In this document: one piece after another, positions 9,490 through 18,344 of the stretch
How the letters are laid out: the number at the start of each line of letters is the position of its first letter
How positions within the stretch are numbered: the first letter of the stretch is position 1
DNA from: Alteromonas sp. ASW11-130
GTDB taxonomy: Bacteria; Pseudomonadota; Gammaproteobacteria; Enterobacterales; Alteromonadaceae
Direction of reading: 5' to 3'
DNA: 64,000 nucleotides
Assembly: GCF_026183735.1 (NCBI RefSeq)
Contig: NZ_JAPFRE010000018.1
Span: 60,297-124,296 of the forward strand
Notes under the pieces: generated by a model
Databases searched by the model: none
What the model was told of the DNA's origin: nothing
Seen by the model: the letters and a program-made list of their open reading frames with translations, nothing else
Program-made: the position numbers and the translations under genes

Positions 9490-10549
9490 TGTAACCGATA
9501 AAGCTGGCGCGGTCAGAAGTGGAGAGGAACTTGATGTTATTGCACTTCACACTTGGTTGAAGCAGAACATAGACAACATTCACGGCAAACCAAATATTAC
9601 TCAATACAGCGGCGGTGCATCGAATTGGACGTACTGTCTGGAATACGACAACACTTCACTGATTTTACGCCGCGCTCCAGCAGGCACGAAAGCCAAAGGC
9701 GCGCATAATATGAAGCGGGAATACGAACTACAAAAAGCACTCAAGCCTGTTTATCCTTATGTGCCTGAAATGCTTACATTTTGCGAAGATGATGCAGTTC
9801 TCGGAACTGATTTTTACGTGATGGAAAAGCTGGTAGGTATTATTCCGCGTAAACATATGCCCAAAGGCGTAGCGTTAACGCCAGAGCGTACCAGCCAATG
9901 GTGTAAAAATGTCATCGACTGCCTTATTCAGCTCCATCAGGTCGATATCCAAAAGACAGGCTTGTCGAAACTGGCAAAAGGAGAAGGATATGTCGAACGT
10001 CAGATTTCAGGCTGGAGCCAGCGGTATCAGAACGCCAAAACCTGGAACGTACCCTCTGCGAAATACGTCATGCGCTGGCTGGAACAGAACATGCCCGCCA
10101 AAGAAACGATTTGCCTGACGCACAATGATTTTCGTTTCGACAATTTAGTACTCGACCCACATGACTACACTCAGGTTACGGGCGTATTAGACTGGGAACT
10201 GGCGACACTTGGCGATCCCTTAATGGATTTAGGTAATTCGCTAGCGTATTGGGTAGAAGCGGACGATGATTTTCTAGCGCAATCCACACGCAGACAGCCT
10301 ACTCACTTACCCGGCATGTTCAGGCGTAAAGAAGTGGTTGATTATTATTTGTCGCAAAATAAATTGGAGTGTGATGATTTTACTTTCTATGAAGTGTATG
10401 GCCTGTTTCGTTTAGCGGCTATTGTTCAGCAAATTTACTATCGTTATCATCATGGACAAACCACCAATCCTGCATTTAAACGTTTTTGGGTGTTTGTGCA
10501 CTATTTATTGTGGCGTAGTAAGAAAGCGATAAAACGCAGAGGAAAATAA
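9482..10549 (+). CDS. APH-family kinase, LvaA / ACAD10-11 kinase-domain-like
   Basis: About 355 residues with the aminoglycoside-phosphotransferase fold. Seen: the nucleotide-loop region YSGGASNWTY, the catalytic HNDFRFDN (residues 214-221), and the metal-binding DWE of VLDWELATLGDPLMDLG (237-239). Despite the family name, copies next to ACAD10/11-type dehydrogenases are not resistance genes; the characterised relatives phosphorylate the 4-hydroxyl of 4-hydroxyacyl-CoA. The start is ATG 9482, with a GTG at 9476 as alternative; both overlap the SDR end. The small LvaB-type partner known from Pseudomonas is not seen here. Confidence 0.88.
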   Translation: MDDVTDKAGAVRSGEELDVIALHTWLKQNIDNIHGKPNITQYSGGASNWTYCLEYDNTSLILRRAPAGTKAKGAHNMKREYELQKALKPVYPYVPEMLTFCEDDAVLGTDFYVMEKLVGIIPRKHMPKGVALTPERTSQWCKNVIDCLIQLHQVDIQKTGLSKLAKGEGYVERQISGWSQRYQNAKTWNVPSAKYVMRWLEQNMPAKETICLTHNDFRFDNLVLDPHDYTQVTGVLDWELATLGDPLMDLGNSLAYWVEADDDFLAQSTRRQPTHLPGMFRRKEVVDYYLSQNKLECDDFTFYEVYGLFRLAAIVQQIYYRYHHGQTTNPAFKRFWVFVHYLLWRSKKAIKRRGK

Positions 10550-11244
10550 TGGCAGCCATCTATTTAATCAGGCATGGTCAAGCGAGTTTTCATGCCGAAG
10601 ACTACGACAAGCTATCTGAATTGGGGATTGAGCAAGCTGCGTTTGTAGGGCGTGCAATGGCCTATCAAAAAGTGGTGCCTGATGCAGTATATCGTGGAAG
10701 TTTGTTACGCCACAAAGAAACCGCCGAGCATAGTTTACCTCAGTTTGGAGAAGGGTTAGACGTTCACGAGTTGCCTCAGTGGAATGAGTACGATCATAGA
10801 GAGATTCTTGCCCGCTATGACGAAAGACTTGCCACTCCGGCTTCCACTAAAGAGTTACTGGGTAGTCACCCTCATCCAATGGACGCCCTTAAAAACGCAA
10901 TCATGAAAGCAATGGCCAAATGGATGAGTGGTGCACACGACGCTAATTATTCAGAAAGCTGGGAGCAATTTAATGCGCGTGTGTTCGATGGATTAGATGT
11001 AGTGCGTAAAGCGGGTCACAATGCATCAGTAGTGTATACATCAGGTGGGCCTATTAGCCTGATTACCTGCAAATTACTAGGCCTGCCCCTCACTGATTTA
11101 ATGAAAATTAACTGGATGCTGGTTAACGGTGGAATTACCAAACTTATTGTACGGGGGAAAGATCGTAAACTGTCTCTTTCCAGCCTCAACGAACATAGCG
11201 TTTTTGCTAACACCGCCGACAAGCGATTTATCACATACACATAA
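10549..11244 (+). CDS. Histidine-phosphatase-superfamily protein lacking the second His
   Basis: A 231-residue phosphoglycerate-mutase-fold protein. The nucleophile motif LIRHGQASF is intact (His9), as are Arg54 in LLRHKETAE and the acid Glu80 in WNEYDH. The second catalytic His, normally in a HGG motif, is replaced: the segment reads VVYTSGGPIS with Ser165 at that site. It may be a slow phosphatase, a phospho-ligand binder, or a subgroup with altered chemistry. Its ATG shares one base with the stop of the kinase gene (TAATG), so it is tightly coupled to the kinase. A role removing a phosphate placed by that kinase is an inference. Confidence 0.85.
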   Translation: MAAIYLIRHGQASFHAEDYDKLSELGIEQAAFVGRAMAYQKVVPDAVYRGSLLRHKETAEHSLPQFGEGLDVHELPQWNEYDHREILARYDERLATPASTKELLGSHPHPMDALKNAIMKAMAKWMSGAHDANYSESWEQFNARVFDGLDVVRKAGHNASVVYTSGGPISLITCKLLGLPLTDLMKINWMLVNGGITKLIVRGKDRKLSLSSLNEHSVFANTADKRFITYT

Positions 11245-11255
11245 TTGGGCAAATA

Positions 11256-12005
11256 ATGACGAGAAAAAATATACTTATCACAGGCGCAAGCTCAGGATTA
11301 GGTAAAGGGATGGCCATAGAGTTTGCCAAAAAGGGAAGAAATTTAGCGTTATGTGCCCGCCGTGTCGAACGCCTTGAAGCGTTAAAAAACGAACTGCTTG
11401 CCATCAACCCCAACATTACTGTGCTTATTAAATCGCTTGATGTGAACCAACACGACGATGTGTTTACGGTGTTTAAAGCTTTTCGAGAAGAAATGGGACA
11501 GCTTGATCGCGTTATCATCAATGCAGGCATGGGCAAGGGGGCTTCGGTTGGAACAGGCTATTTTCACGCCAATAAACAGACTGCTGAAACCAACTTTGTT
11601 GCTGCACTGGCACAGGCTGAAGCTGCTATGGAGATATTCCGTGAACAAAATTCAGGGCATTTGGTGACCATTTCATCCATCAGCGCAGTGCGTGGATTTC
11701 GCCGAGCCATGACAGTGTACGCCGCCACCAAAGCCGCGTTAACATCGATGAGTGAAGGTATTCGCATTGACGTGATGGGTACACCGATCAAAGTCAGTTG
11801 TGTACACCCCGGATTCATCCGCAGCGAGATTAACGAGAAAGTCAAAAAAGTCCCTTTCATTGTTGATACGAAAACAGGTTGTAAAGCGCTGGTGAAGTCT
11901 ATTGAGAAAGAAAAGGCCAATAGCTATGTGCCAACCTGGCCTTGGGCTTGGATGCATTGGGTATTGAGAATGGTGCCAGCTAAGTCACTTCGAGGGATGA
12001 GTTAA
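11256..12005 (+). CDS. Short-chain dehydrogenase/reductase (operon gene 5)
   Basis: A 249-residue SDR with TGASSGLGKG near residue 8, INAG, and the catalytic Ser plus YAATK. The C-terminus is aromatic (YVPTWPWAWMHWVLRM), suggesting membrane contact or a hydrophobic substrate pocket. It starts 11 bp after the phosphatase-like gene and closes the operon; the palindromic repeat at 12031 follows and may act as its transcription end. It is a paralogue, not a near copy, of the first SDR. Substrate unknown, probably an acyl-chain alcohol by context. Confidence 0.88.
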   Translation: MTRKNILITGASSGLGKGMAIEFAKKGRNLALCARRVERLEALKNELLAINPNITVLIKSLDVNQHDDVFTVFKAFREEMGQLDRVIINAGMGKGASVGTGYFHANKQTAETNFVAALAQAEAAMEIFREQNSGHLVTISSISAVRGFRRAMTVYAATKAALTSMSEGIRIDVMGTPIKVSCVHPGFIRSEINEKVKKVPFIVDTKTGCKALVKSIEKEKANSYVPTWPWAWMHWVLRMVPAKSLRGMS

Positions 12006-12030
12006 AAAAGAGGAAAAAGGGGAAAAGGGG

Positions 12031-12084
12031 AAAAGGGGTCGGAATCATTTATTTAAATGACTCCGACCCCTTTTTACTTTTTAC
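12031..12084. repeat. GGGGTCGGA palindromic repeat (REP/MITE-like)
   Basis: The arms AAAAGGGGTCGGAATCATTT and AAATGACTCCGACCCCTTTT pair with one mismatch, flanked on the left by AAAAGGGG reiterations and on the right by TTTTTACTTTTTAC. This palindrome type is dispersed in marine gammaproteobacteria and associated with REP-type single-strand transposases; no such gene is in the window. Sitting after the operon with a T-rich tail, it can also terminate transcription. Confidence 0.8.
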
Positions 12085-12098
12085 ATATTCACACGTTT

Positions 12099-12563
12099 AT
12101 GATATCGAAACTAGACCATTCCGATGATGTGGTTGCAGAGCAAGTTTATTCTGTATTCCAAAAATCATACATAATTGAAGCTGAACTTATCGGGGTTGAT
12201 GAGTTCCCCCCTTTGTTACGTTCAGTAGATAAAATTAAAGACGCATCAACACTGTTTTATGGCTTCTTCGAGCGCAATAATCTTGCTGGTGTTATTGAAG
12301 TTGAGGTAGATGGTAGGCGCCTATCTATAGACAGTTTAGCTGTTCATCCGCACTTTTTTAGAAGAGGCATAGCGGATAAATTGATTAGCTTTGTAACGAA
12401 CCATTTTAGATACACAGAAGCGGTAGTAGAAACCGCAGCAGTAAACACGCCCGCCATAGCATTGTATGAGAAGCATGGCTTTCAACATTATAAAACGTGG
12501 ACTCCGTCTCACGGTATTGAAAAAGTAGCCTTGAAGATGCCTGAAGATGTAAAGGAGAAGTGA
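12099..12563 (+). CDS. GNAT N-acetyltransferase
   Basis: A 154-residue single-domain GNAT. The acetyl-CoA loop is seen as HPHFFRRGIADKL, preceded by the beta-strand segment SIDSLAVHP and followed by NTPAIALYEKHGFQ, the usual C-terminal GNAT signature. The open frame begins at 12057, inside the palindromic repeat; ATG 12099 gives a normal GNAT N-terminus, so the upstream 14 codons are rejected. The substrate is unknown. It begins right after the repeat and probably has its own promoter there. Confidence 0.82.
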   Translation: MISKLDHSDDVVAEQVYSVFQKSYIIEAELIGVDEFPPLLRSVDKIKDASTLFYGFFERNNLAGVIEVEVDGRRLSIDSLAVHPHFFRRGIADKLISFVTNHFRYTEAVVETAAVNTPAIALYEKHGFQHYKTWTPSHGIEKVALKMPEDVKEK

Positions 12564-12573
12564 AGAGATTATT

Positions 12574-12610
12574 CGCTCTGCCATGCTAATCAGCAATAAA
12601 AGGCAGAGCG
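12574..12610. terminator. Hairpin after GNAT gene
   Basis: Perfect 9-bp arms CGCTCTGCC and GGCAGAGCG with a 19-nt loop, 11 bp after the GNAT stop. There is no T-tract, so termination may be factor-dependent or weak. Confidence 0.5.
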
Positions 12611-12845
12611 CCTAAAGCTATGGAGACATTAAAACTGGTTTAAAACTGTCCGGTCTACACCTGAAGTGACGACTTTCAATTCTTCGCCTGCACAGTTAAT
12701 CATCAATAGCACATGTAAATCCTTTTCCGACCGGTAAATACTATGAGTTACTAGCCAGGCGGATCTTCAACATGATAAAGCCAGGCGGCGCGAAGACACA
12801 GCTCAAGCTTCTGCAAAAAGGGCAAGAGATGACGCCGCCTCTTTA

Positions 12846-13325
12846 TTAGCTTTTAGCAAAGGCGTTAAGCGCTTCACCAGACAGCCTGTATCCGAGCCAT
12901 TCACTTTTTGCTTTGGCCCCGAACGACTCATAAAAATCGATGGCAGGTTTGTTCCAATCAAGTACGCTCCATTCGAAACGACCACAATCATTATCTACTG
13001 CGTGCTTTGCTAAGTACTTTAACAAAGCTTTCCCAGCGCCTTTTCCACGAGCATCTGGAGTGACATATAAGTCTTCCAGATAGACGCCGTTCTTACCTTG
13101 CCAAGTAGAGTAGTTATAGAAGTAAACGGCAAATCCTACTGGTACGCCATCGTCTTCACAAATTACACAGTGCGCGGTCGCGGTATCAGAGAATAAAGAC
13201 GACTTAATATCATCGACAGTGGCCTCAACTTCGTTTTCTGCTTTTTCGAAAATGGCTAATTCTGTCACAAATTGGTGTACTAAATGTGCATCGTTAGTAT
13301 TTGCGGGGCGGATTGATAACGTCAT
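12846..13325 (-). CDS. GNAT N-acetyltransferase, SSAT/diamine-acetyltransferase-like
   Basis: A 159-residue GNAT of the spermidine/spermine or thialysine acetyltransferase type. Seen: IRPANTNDAHLV at the N-terminus, VGFAVYFYNYSTWQGKNGVY then LEDLYVTPDARGKGAGKAL (acetyl-CoA loop), and WNKPAIDFYESFGA. The YSTWQGK...LEDLYV pairing is typical of the SSAT-like branch, which acetylates primary amines of polyamine-like substrates; the exact acceptor is not determined. It follows the RND permease gene on the same strand after 44 bp and may be read from the same transcript, but no functional link is evident. Confidence 0.85.
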   Translation of the reverse strand: MTLSIRPANTNDAHLVHQFVTELAIFEKAENEVEATVDDIKSSLFSDTATAHCVICEDDGVPVGFAVYFYNYSTWQGKNGVYLEDLYVTPDARGKGAGKALLKYLAKHAVDNDCGRFEWSVLDWNKPAIDFYESFGAKAKSEWLGYRLSGEALNAFAKS

Positions 13326-13369
13326 GTAATGTCCTAAGAGAATAGGGGCTTACCGCCCCCATCGAATGA

Positions 13370-16300
13370 TTATGAATGAGTTATTTGAGCTTCGGGCTCG
13401 GCTGGCTTTGTACGAACTTTATTGATTGCCCATCTAAACGGTTTACCCAAGTCAATTAAAATTAGGTAGAGGCATGGAACCAGTATAAGCGTAACCAGTG
13501 TGGCATAAAGCACCGAAAAACCTAAGGCGATAGCCATTGGTATGACGAATGCGGCCTGAAGACTGGTTTCAAACATAATCGGCAATACGCCAACAAAGGT
13601 CGTGATCGAGGTCAAGGTGATAGCTCTAAATCGTGCACCGCCGGCTTCAGCAACCGCCTCACGAATGGCATAACCTTGTTTTCGTCGCTGGTTTATATAA
13701 TCGGTCATAACCAGGGAGTCATTGATGACGACACCGGCCGCTGCTATTAGACCAAACGTCGACATCATGCTTAAGTCCATTCCAAACAGAAAATGGCCCC
13801 ATATCGCGCCGGTCAAACTAAAAGGAATGACCGACATAATGATTAAGGGCTGGCCATAGCTTTTTAATGGAACAGCCAACAGAATGTAGACTAAAATCAT
13901 AGCTGCGACGAAGAACATTATCTGCTCATTCTGTTGAGCCTGTTGCTCTTCAATATCGCCACCCAACTCTGTCATAACGGAAGGGAACTTTTCTTTTAAT
14001 TGTGGAAGGAGCTTTTCGTCAATCTGCTCAACCACTTCGTTAGGTTCAATAGCAATTTCATCTATTGAGCCCCAAACATAAACACTACGGTAGCCTCCCT
14101 CGCGGCGAATGTAGCTAATCCCAGGTTTTTCTTCTAACTTAACCACGTCCCCTAACATAACTTCTTTTCCCGTTGGGGTAGTGATAACAGTGTATTTAAG
14201 ATCCGCAAAGCGGGCACGCGTCATTTCAGGGTAACGCACCATAACGCGTACTTCTTCACCATCACGTATAACACGTTGAGCCTCGCCGCCGTAGAAGCCG
14301 GCGCCAACCTGACTAGCAATAGTAGATAGATTAATCCCTAAATCGTAAGCTACGGGCAGCAGCGTCATTTGCACTTCTTTACTTTCAGGATCAATAGTTG
14401 AGCTGATATCGAACAAGCCTGGTAGTTGTTGGAGCATGTTAATAAAGTGCCTACCAGCAGCATTGAGAGTTTGAATGTCGGGCCCGTATAGCAGATAGCC
14501 AAATTCTCCATCATCGCCACCACCGTTCACATCGTCTTGTACCATAAACGATTTCATCCCCGGGATTTCAGGGATAGCTTCGCGCCAACGACGAGCTAAC
14601 TCAAACGTATCAAAAGGACGCTCGTCTTCGTGAACCAAAGGAGCAACAATACGGCCTTCTGTTCTTTCCTGATTAAAGGCTAGAACATCTCTGATCATTC
14701 CACGACCGTATTCTTGTTTAATCTTCTCTTCTTCTTTGTTAATCACGTTTTCGATGGTACGCAAAGCATCGATAACAGCCGTGTCTGACACGTTACTATT
14801 CATCTCAATTCTTACACTTGGAAAGTCATGCGGTACTTTAGGTTCGGGGACAAAACGCACGTAATTGGCAGCCATTAATCCCAAACTCACTAACAGCATC
14901 GCGATAAAAATCATTAATACAGCCCAACGCCATTCGAGTGCTTTTTCAACTGTCCGACGATAGGGTCCATTTACAAGGTTGTTAAAACGCGTATTAAACT
15001 TTGCTCGCCAGCTATTGGCTTTAATCGGCTTGAAATTGATGTGCGCGATGTGGGCAGGCAATATGAGTTTTGACTCAATTAAACTGAAGAATAAGCACAA
15101 TATGACAACGACAGAGATATTGTAGAAAAACGCGCCTTCTGGCCCACTGCTTAATGTGAAGGGGGCAAACACCGCGATGGTGGTCAGTACACCAAATGTC
15201 GCAGGTGTAGCGACACGCTTTGCGCCGCGGATTACGTTATCGATACCGCCACCTTTATGTTCAATCTCGGTATAGGCGCTTTCTCCGATGACGATAGCGT
15301 CATCCACCACAATGCCTAATACCATGATAAAGGCAAAAAGCGAAAGGATATTAATGGTGACGCCAAATACAGGCATAAGCATTACGGCGCCTAAAAAACA
15401 TATTGGTAATCCAATCATTACCCAAAATGCTAAGCGGAAACGTAAAAACAGCGTAAGCATCAGCGCTACCAGGATAGATCCCTGAAGCAAGTTTTTGAGC
15501 ATCATATCGAGACGGGCATTAAGGTAATACGTCATGTCGACTAATACTTCTAAGCTGACTCCAGCAGGTAGCGTTTTGTTTTTCTCTTCTATGTAAGCTT
15601 TAACATTTTCCGCAACGGGGATGGTGTTTTGCGTTTTAGTCGCCATAACAGACATATAAATGGCGTTCTTCCCGTTGTATTTGAAGTAGCGTTCACCTTC
15701 CGTAAAGCCATCTTTAATCGTGGCGATGTCAGAAAGCAATACTCGAGAACCATTTGCGCCAATTTTGACAGGTATAGAGCCAAAATCTTTCCCATCATAG
15801 AACTGATTCTCCACCCTGACGGATATTAGACCGGCTTGAGTTTTTATTTGACCAGCGGATAAATTCGTTGAGTAGTTACGAATAGCACGACTAACATCAT
15901 CAATTGTAAGATTATAGCGACGAAGCATTTCGGGCAATACTTCCACGGCAATCTCGTCTCCCGGTGCCCCCATATCGACCAAGGACACCGTACCTAACTG
16001 AAGCAATTCGTCTTCCACTTCTTTGGCAAGTTCTTTTAGTTCATCAAGCGGAAGATCACCGACAAGCGGCATTTCGATAACATCTTGTTTAAATTCAATC
16101 TGAGAAACGGTGACTGGCTCCATACCAGCAGGAAAGGTGGCGATACTGTCTACTCGCAATTTGACCTTATCCATAACGTCTTTTAATTCTTCACCCGTAT
16201 CCACTTCAAATACGATGCGTCCACTGTTTCTAAACGCCCGCGAAATGGTTTTCTCAATTTCGGTGATATCTTTGACGGATTCCTCAATTTTTATCAGAAT

Positions 16301-16510
16301 ACTTTCTTCAATTTCCTGTGGAGAGGCCCCAGGGTATTGAGCATTTATCTCGATGTAATTGATCTCAATATTAGGGAACATTTGTCGTTGGATAGTGTTA
16401 TAACCAAATATGCCCATTATGATTAAGAAAGCCATGAGCAAATTGGCCGCAACCGAATTGCGAGCAAACCAGGCAATGATGCCCTTATGGGTATCGTAAT
16501 TTTCGTTCAT
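13370..16510 (-). CDS. RND efflux transporter inner-membrane permease
   Basis: A 1046-residue AcrB-superfamily permease, the usual length. Seen: the N-terminal NSVAANLLMAFLIIMGIFGY (TM1), the first periplasmic porter loop, the TM4 proton-relay motif GIVVDDAIVIGES, an internal duplication with the second-half TM10 region AAGVVINDSLVMTDYI, and the C-terminal VLYATLVTLILVP. It exports substrates across both membranes with the adaptor gene 11 bp upstream; no outer-membrane channel gene is nearby, so it presumably recruits a TolC-like channel encoded elsewhere. The substrate class (drug, solvent or lipid) cannot be told; the sequence is not of the heavy-metal CusA type. Confidence 0.93.
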   Translation of the reverse strand: MNENYDTHKGIIAWFARNSVAANLLMAFLIIMGIFGYNTIQRQMFPNIEINYIEINAQYPGASPQEIEESILIKIEESVKDITEIEKTISRAFRNSGRIVFEVDTGEELKDVMDKVKLRVDSIATFPAGMEPVTVSQIEFKQDVIEMPLVGDLPLDELKELAKEVEDELLQLGTVSLVDMGAPGDEIAVEVLPEMLRRYNLTIDDVSRAIRNYSTNLSAGQIKTQAGLISVRVENQFYDGKDFGSIPVKIGANGSRVLLSDIATIKDGFTEGERYFKYNGKNAIYMSVMATKTQNTIPVAENVKAYIEEKNKTLPAGVSLEVLVDMTYYLNARLDMMLKNLLQGSILVALMLTLFLRFRLAFWVMIGLPICFLGAVMLMPVFGVTINILSLFAFIMVLGIVVDDAIVIGESAYTEIEHKGGGIDNVIRGAKRVATPATFGVLTTIAVFAPFTLSSGPEGAFFYNISVVVILCLFFSLIESKLILPAHIAHINFKPIKANSWRAKFNTRFNNLVNGPYRRTVEKALEWRWAVLMIFIAMLLVSLGLMAANYVRFVPEPKVPHDFPSVRIEMNSNVSDTAVIDALRTIENVINKEEEKIKQEYGRGMIRDVLAFNQERTEGRIVAPLVHEDERPFDTFELARRWREAIPEIPGMKSFMVQDDVNGGGDDGEFGYLLYGPDIQTLNAAGRHFINMLQQLPGLFDISSTIDPESKEVQMTLLPVAYDLGINLSTIASQVGAGFYGGEAQRVIRDGEEVRVMVRYPEMTRARFADLKYTVITTPTGKEVMLGDVVKLEEKPGISYIRREGGYRSVYVWGSIDEIAIEPNEVVEQIDEKLLPQLKEKFPSVMTELGGDIEEQQAQQNEQIMFFVAAMILVYILLAVPLKSYGQPLIIMSVIPFSLTGAIWGHFLFGMDLSMMSTFGLIAAAGVVINDSLVMTDYINQRRKQGYAIREAVAEAGGARFRAITLTSITTFVGVLPIMFETSLQAAFVIPMAIALGFSVLYATLVTLILVPCLYLILIDLGKPFRWAINKVRTKPAEPEAQITHS

Positions 16511-16521
16511 TTGGCGCGTCC

Positions 16522-17679
16522 TTAACGTTTGGCTGCGTTGATCATCGCAACTTTAGCGTCGGTTGGAATGACTTTTACTGCTATTCCTTCTTGCGGATAC
16601 TCGGGCAGAGTTTTAACTACGCGGTTCTGATCGAAATCGCCTCTGATCAAAAAATAACCCCCATCTTCGCGAACGACATCTACCTCGTTAGAGATCAATT
16701 TGTCTTCTTTATCTAACGTCCAGAGCTTTTTATTGGTGACTAATTCCTGTGGGATGCGGTATACATTATCAACCGTTTTGCCGGAAAAGTTCACCTTCAC
16801 GTAACTGCCAAATTTAATTGGCCGTTGCTGAGAACGAATTCCGTACGGGTCGTCAATTCTGGCGACAAGGTGGGCCATACGCGTAGCTTGGTCTACTATT
16901 CCGGTATCGCGGTGCAACCAAGCTGAACGTTCAGTCTGTTTACTGCTACCCGAATTGACGGTAGCTTTACGTTGTGTGATTTGGTCGGGTAAGAAAGCTT
17001 GATCAAAACCAGCCACTGGGAAGGTGACTTCCGCTGTTTCAATACTATAAAGGGTTGCCGTAATCATACCTGTGCTTACGAAGTCCCCCACGCCGATATC
17101 GCGGGATACTACCAATGCGTCATACGGTGCCTTGACTTCACAATTATCTAAATCCCTTTGGGCAATTTTAAGTTGTGCTTTTGCAGACTTTAAGGCCGCT
17201 TGGGCACTTAATAATTGCGGCTTTCGCAGGTACAAATCGCTTACTTTTCCCTTGGTCAGTTTAGCCGCTTCTTCTTTTGCAACCTGCGCTTGCGCTTCTT
17301 CCTGAATTAATTGAGCCTTAGCAGAAGTGACATTAGCTTCTGCTAATAATAATGCGGCTTCATACGCATCTTTTTCAATAGTGAATAACGTTTCACCACG
17401 CTTCACTAAGCCACCATTGACGAAGTGTTTATTCCAGGAAACTATCTCACCTGATACCTGAGCAGCCAATTTAGTAATTTCAAGAGGGGATACTTCACCA
17501 TAGGCAGTAATTTCCACGGTGTAAGAATCGGTATCGAGTTTATCAACGGTAACAGATGGGCGTGTGTCGACTTTTTCTTGAACTTTATCGTCGGAGGCCG
17601 TGGCCATAATCGCCTGCATACCACCGAAGCCGACTGCAAATATAGCAACTGGTAGAACAATTTTAATCCATTTCATCAT
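16522..17679 (-). CDS. RND efflux periplasmic adaptor (membrane fusion protein)
   Basis: A 385-residue MFP. An N-terminal membrane anchor (WIKIVLPVAIFAVGFGG) precedes the barrel-sandwich halves, a coiled-coil hairpin (about 100-170, Ala/Lys/Glu/Gln-rich with AQAQVAKEEAAKL), and the beta-barrel domain (DLDNCEVKAPYDALVVSRDI). No lipobox is seen. It links the permease to an outer-membrane channel. It is the first gene of the efflux operon, 11 bp before the permease. No regulator is adjacent; the upstream neighbour at 17886 is divergent. Confidence 0.92.
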   Translation of the reverse strand: MMKWIKIVLPVAIFAVGFGGMQAIMATASDDKVQEKVDTRPSVTVDKLDTDSYTVEITAYGEVSPLEITKLAAQVSGEIVSWNKHFVNGGLVKRGETLFTIEKDAYEAALLLAEANVTSAKAQLIQEEAQAQVAKEEAAKLTKGKVSDLYLRKPQLLSAQAALKSAKAQLKIAQRDLDNCEVKAPYDALVVSRDIGVGDFVSTGMITATLYSIETAEVTFPVAGFDQAFLPDQITQRKATVNSGSSKQTERSAWLHRDTGIVDQATRMAHLVARIDDPYGIRSQQRPIKFGSYVKVNFSGKTVDNVYRIPQELVTNKKLWTLDKEDKLISNEVDVVREDGGYFLIRGDFDQNRVVKTLPEYPQEGIAVKVIPTDAKVAMINAAKR

Positions 17680-17885
17680 TAACTACTTCTCGTTGGTGCA
17701 TTTACTTCACATAATAACGTGAAAAATGCTTACGTTTACGACTCAATTGTAACGAACTGTTAGAGTACTGTTAATGGTTTAATTGCGAATGGTGCAAAAT
17801 ATATTTCTGTAATTATCTGAAAGCAATGCTGATCAACTGATTATTCGCTGCAGTATAAACTATTCGTTTATAATTCAATTGGTTT

Positions 17886-18344
17886 GTGAAAGTCGTCGTG
17901 CTTTGGTTACTCGCGTTGCATATTGTCTCTCTTATTATCTGGACTGCGTCAGCGCTATATGTTCCAGTATTAGTTGCTGTGCAAATGCAAAAAAATAGTC
18001 AATTTATGCAGCATCCTGCCGGAATGGGGTCGGTGGCACGGTTGGTGTTTACTCATATTTCCTCTCCCGCTGCTGTCATATCAATAATAGCCGGTACGTT
18101 GACGTTCGTGGTGGGTGATATTCTTATTTTCTGGCTGCTGGTTAAGTTAACGCTTGTTAGCTTTCTGGTTGTTTTTCATGCATGTCTGGGCCTGCTTATA
18201 ACGCGCATGGAAAAGAATGAAACCTGTAATTTGATTATGTATAGCTGGATGTTATTTGCTGCTTTAGCGGTATGTATGTTGATTATCCTTGGTGTGGTGT
18301 TAATGAAGCCTGCCGAGCCTTCGATATTGCCATGGACACTTTAA
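17886..18344 (+). CDS. HemJ/CopD-like integral membrane protein
   Basis: A 152-residue protein with about four membrane helices, starting at GTG. The conserved features recall the HemJ/CopD superfamily: an N-terminal His in LLALHIVSLIIWTASALYVP, a middle SSPAAVISIIAGTL helix, a Lys in WLLVKLTLVSFLVVFHACLG, and a C-terminal helix ending in LMKP. HemJ is a protoporphyrinogen oxidase; a heme-related role would suit the oxidase locus, but this is inference from a short family resemblance. The 3' end overlaps the end of the opposing DUF2231 gene by 4 bp. Confidence 0.6.
   Translation: MKVVVLWLLALHIVSLIIWTASALYVPVLVAVQMQKNSQFMQHPAGMGSVARLVFTHISSPAAVISIIAGTLTFVVGDILIFWLLVKLTLVSFLVVFHACLGLLITRMEKNETCNLIMYSWMLFAALAVCMLIILGVVLMKPAEPSILPWTL

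Noticed and set aside
9482..10549. Aminoglycoside resistance gene
   Set aside because: The APH fold is real, but the operon context with an ACAD10/11-type dehydrogenase points to a metabolic kinase.
12803..12991. 62-codon minus-strand frame
   Set aside because: Shadow of the SSAT-like acetyltransferase gene in another frame.
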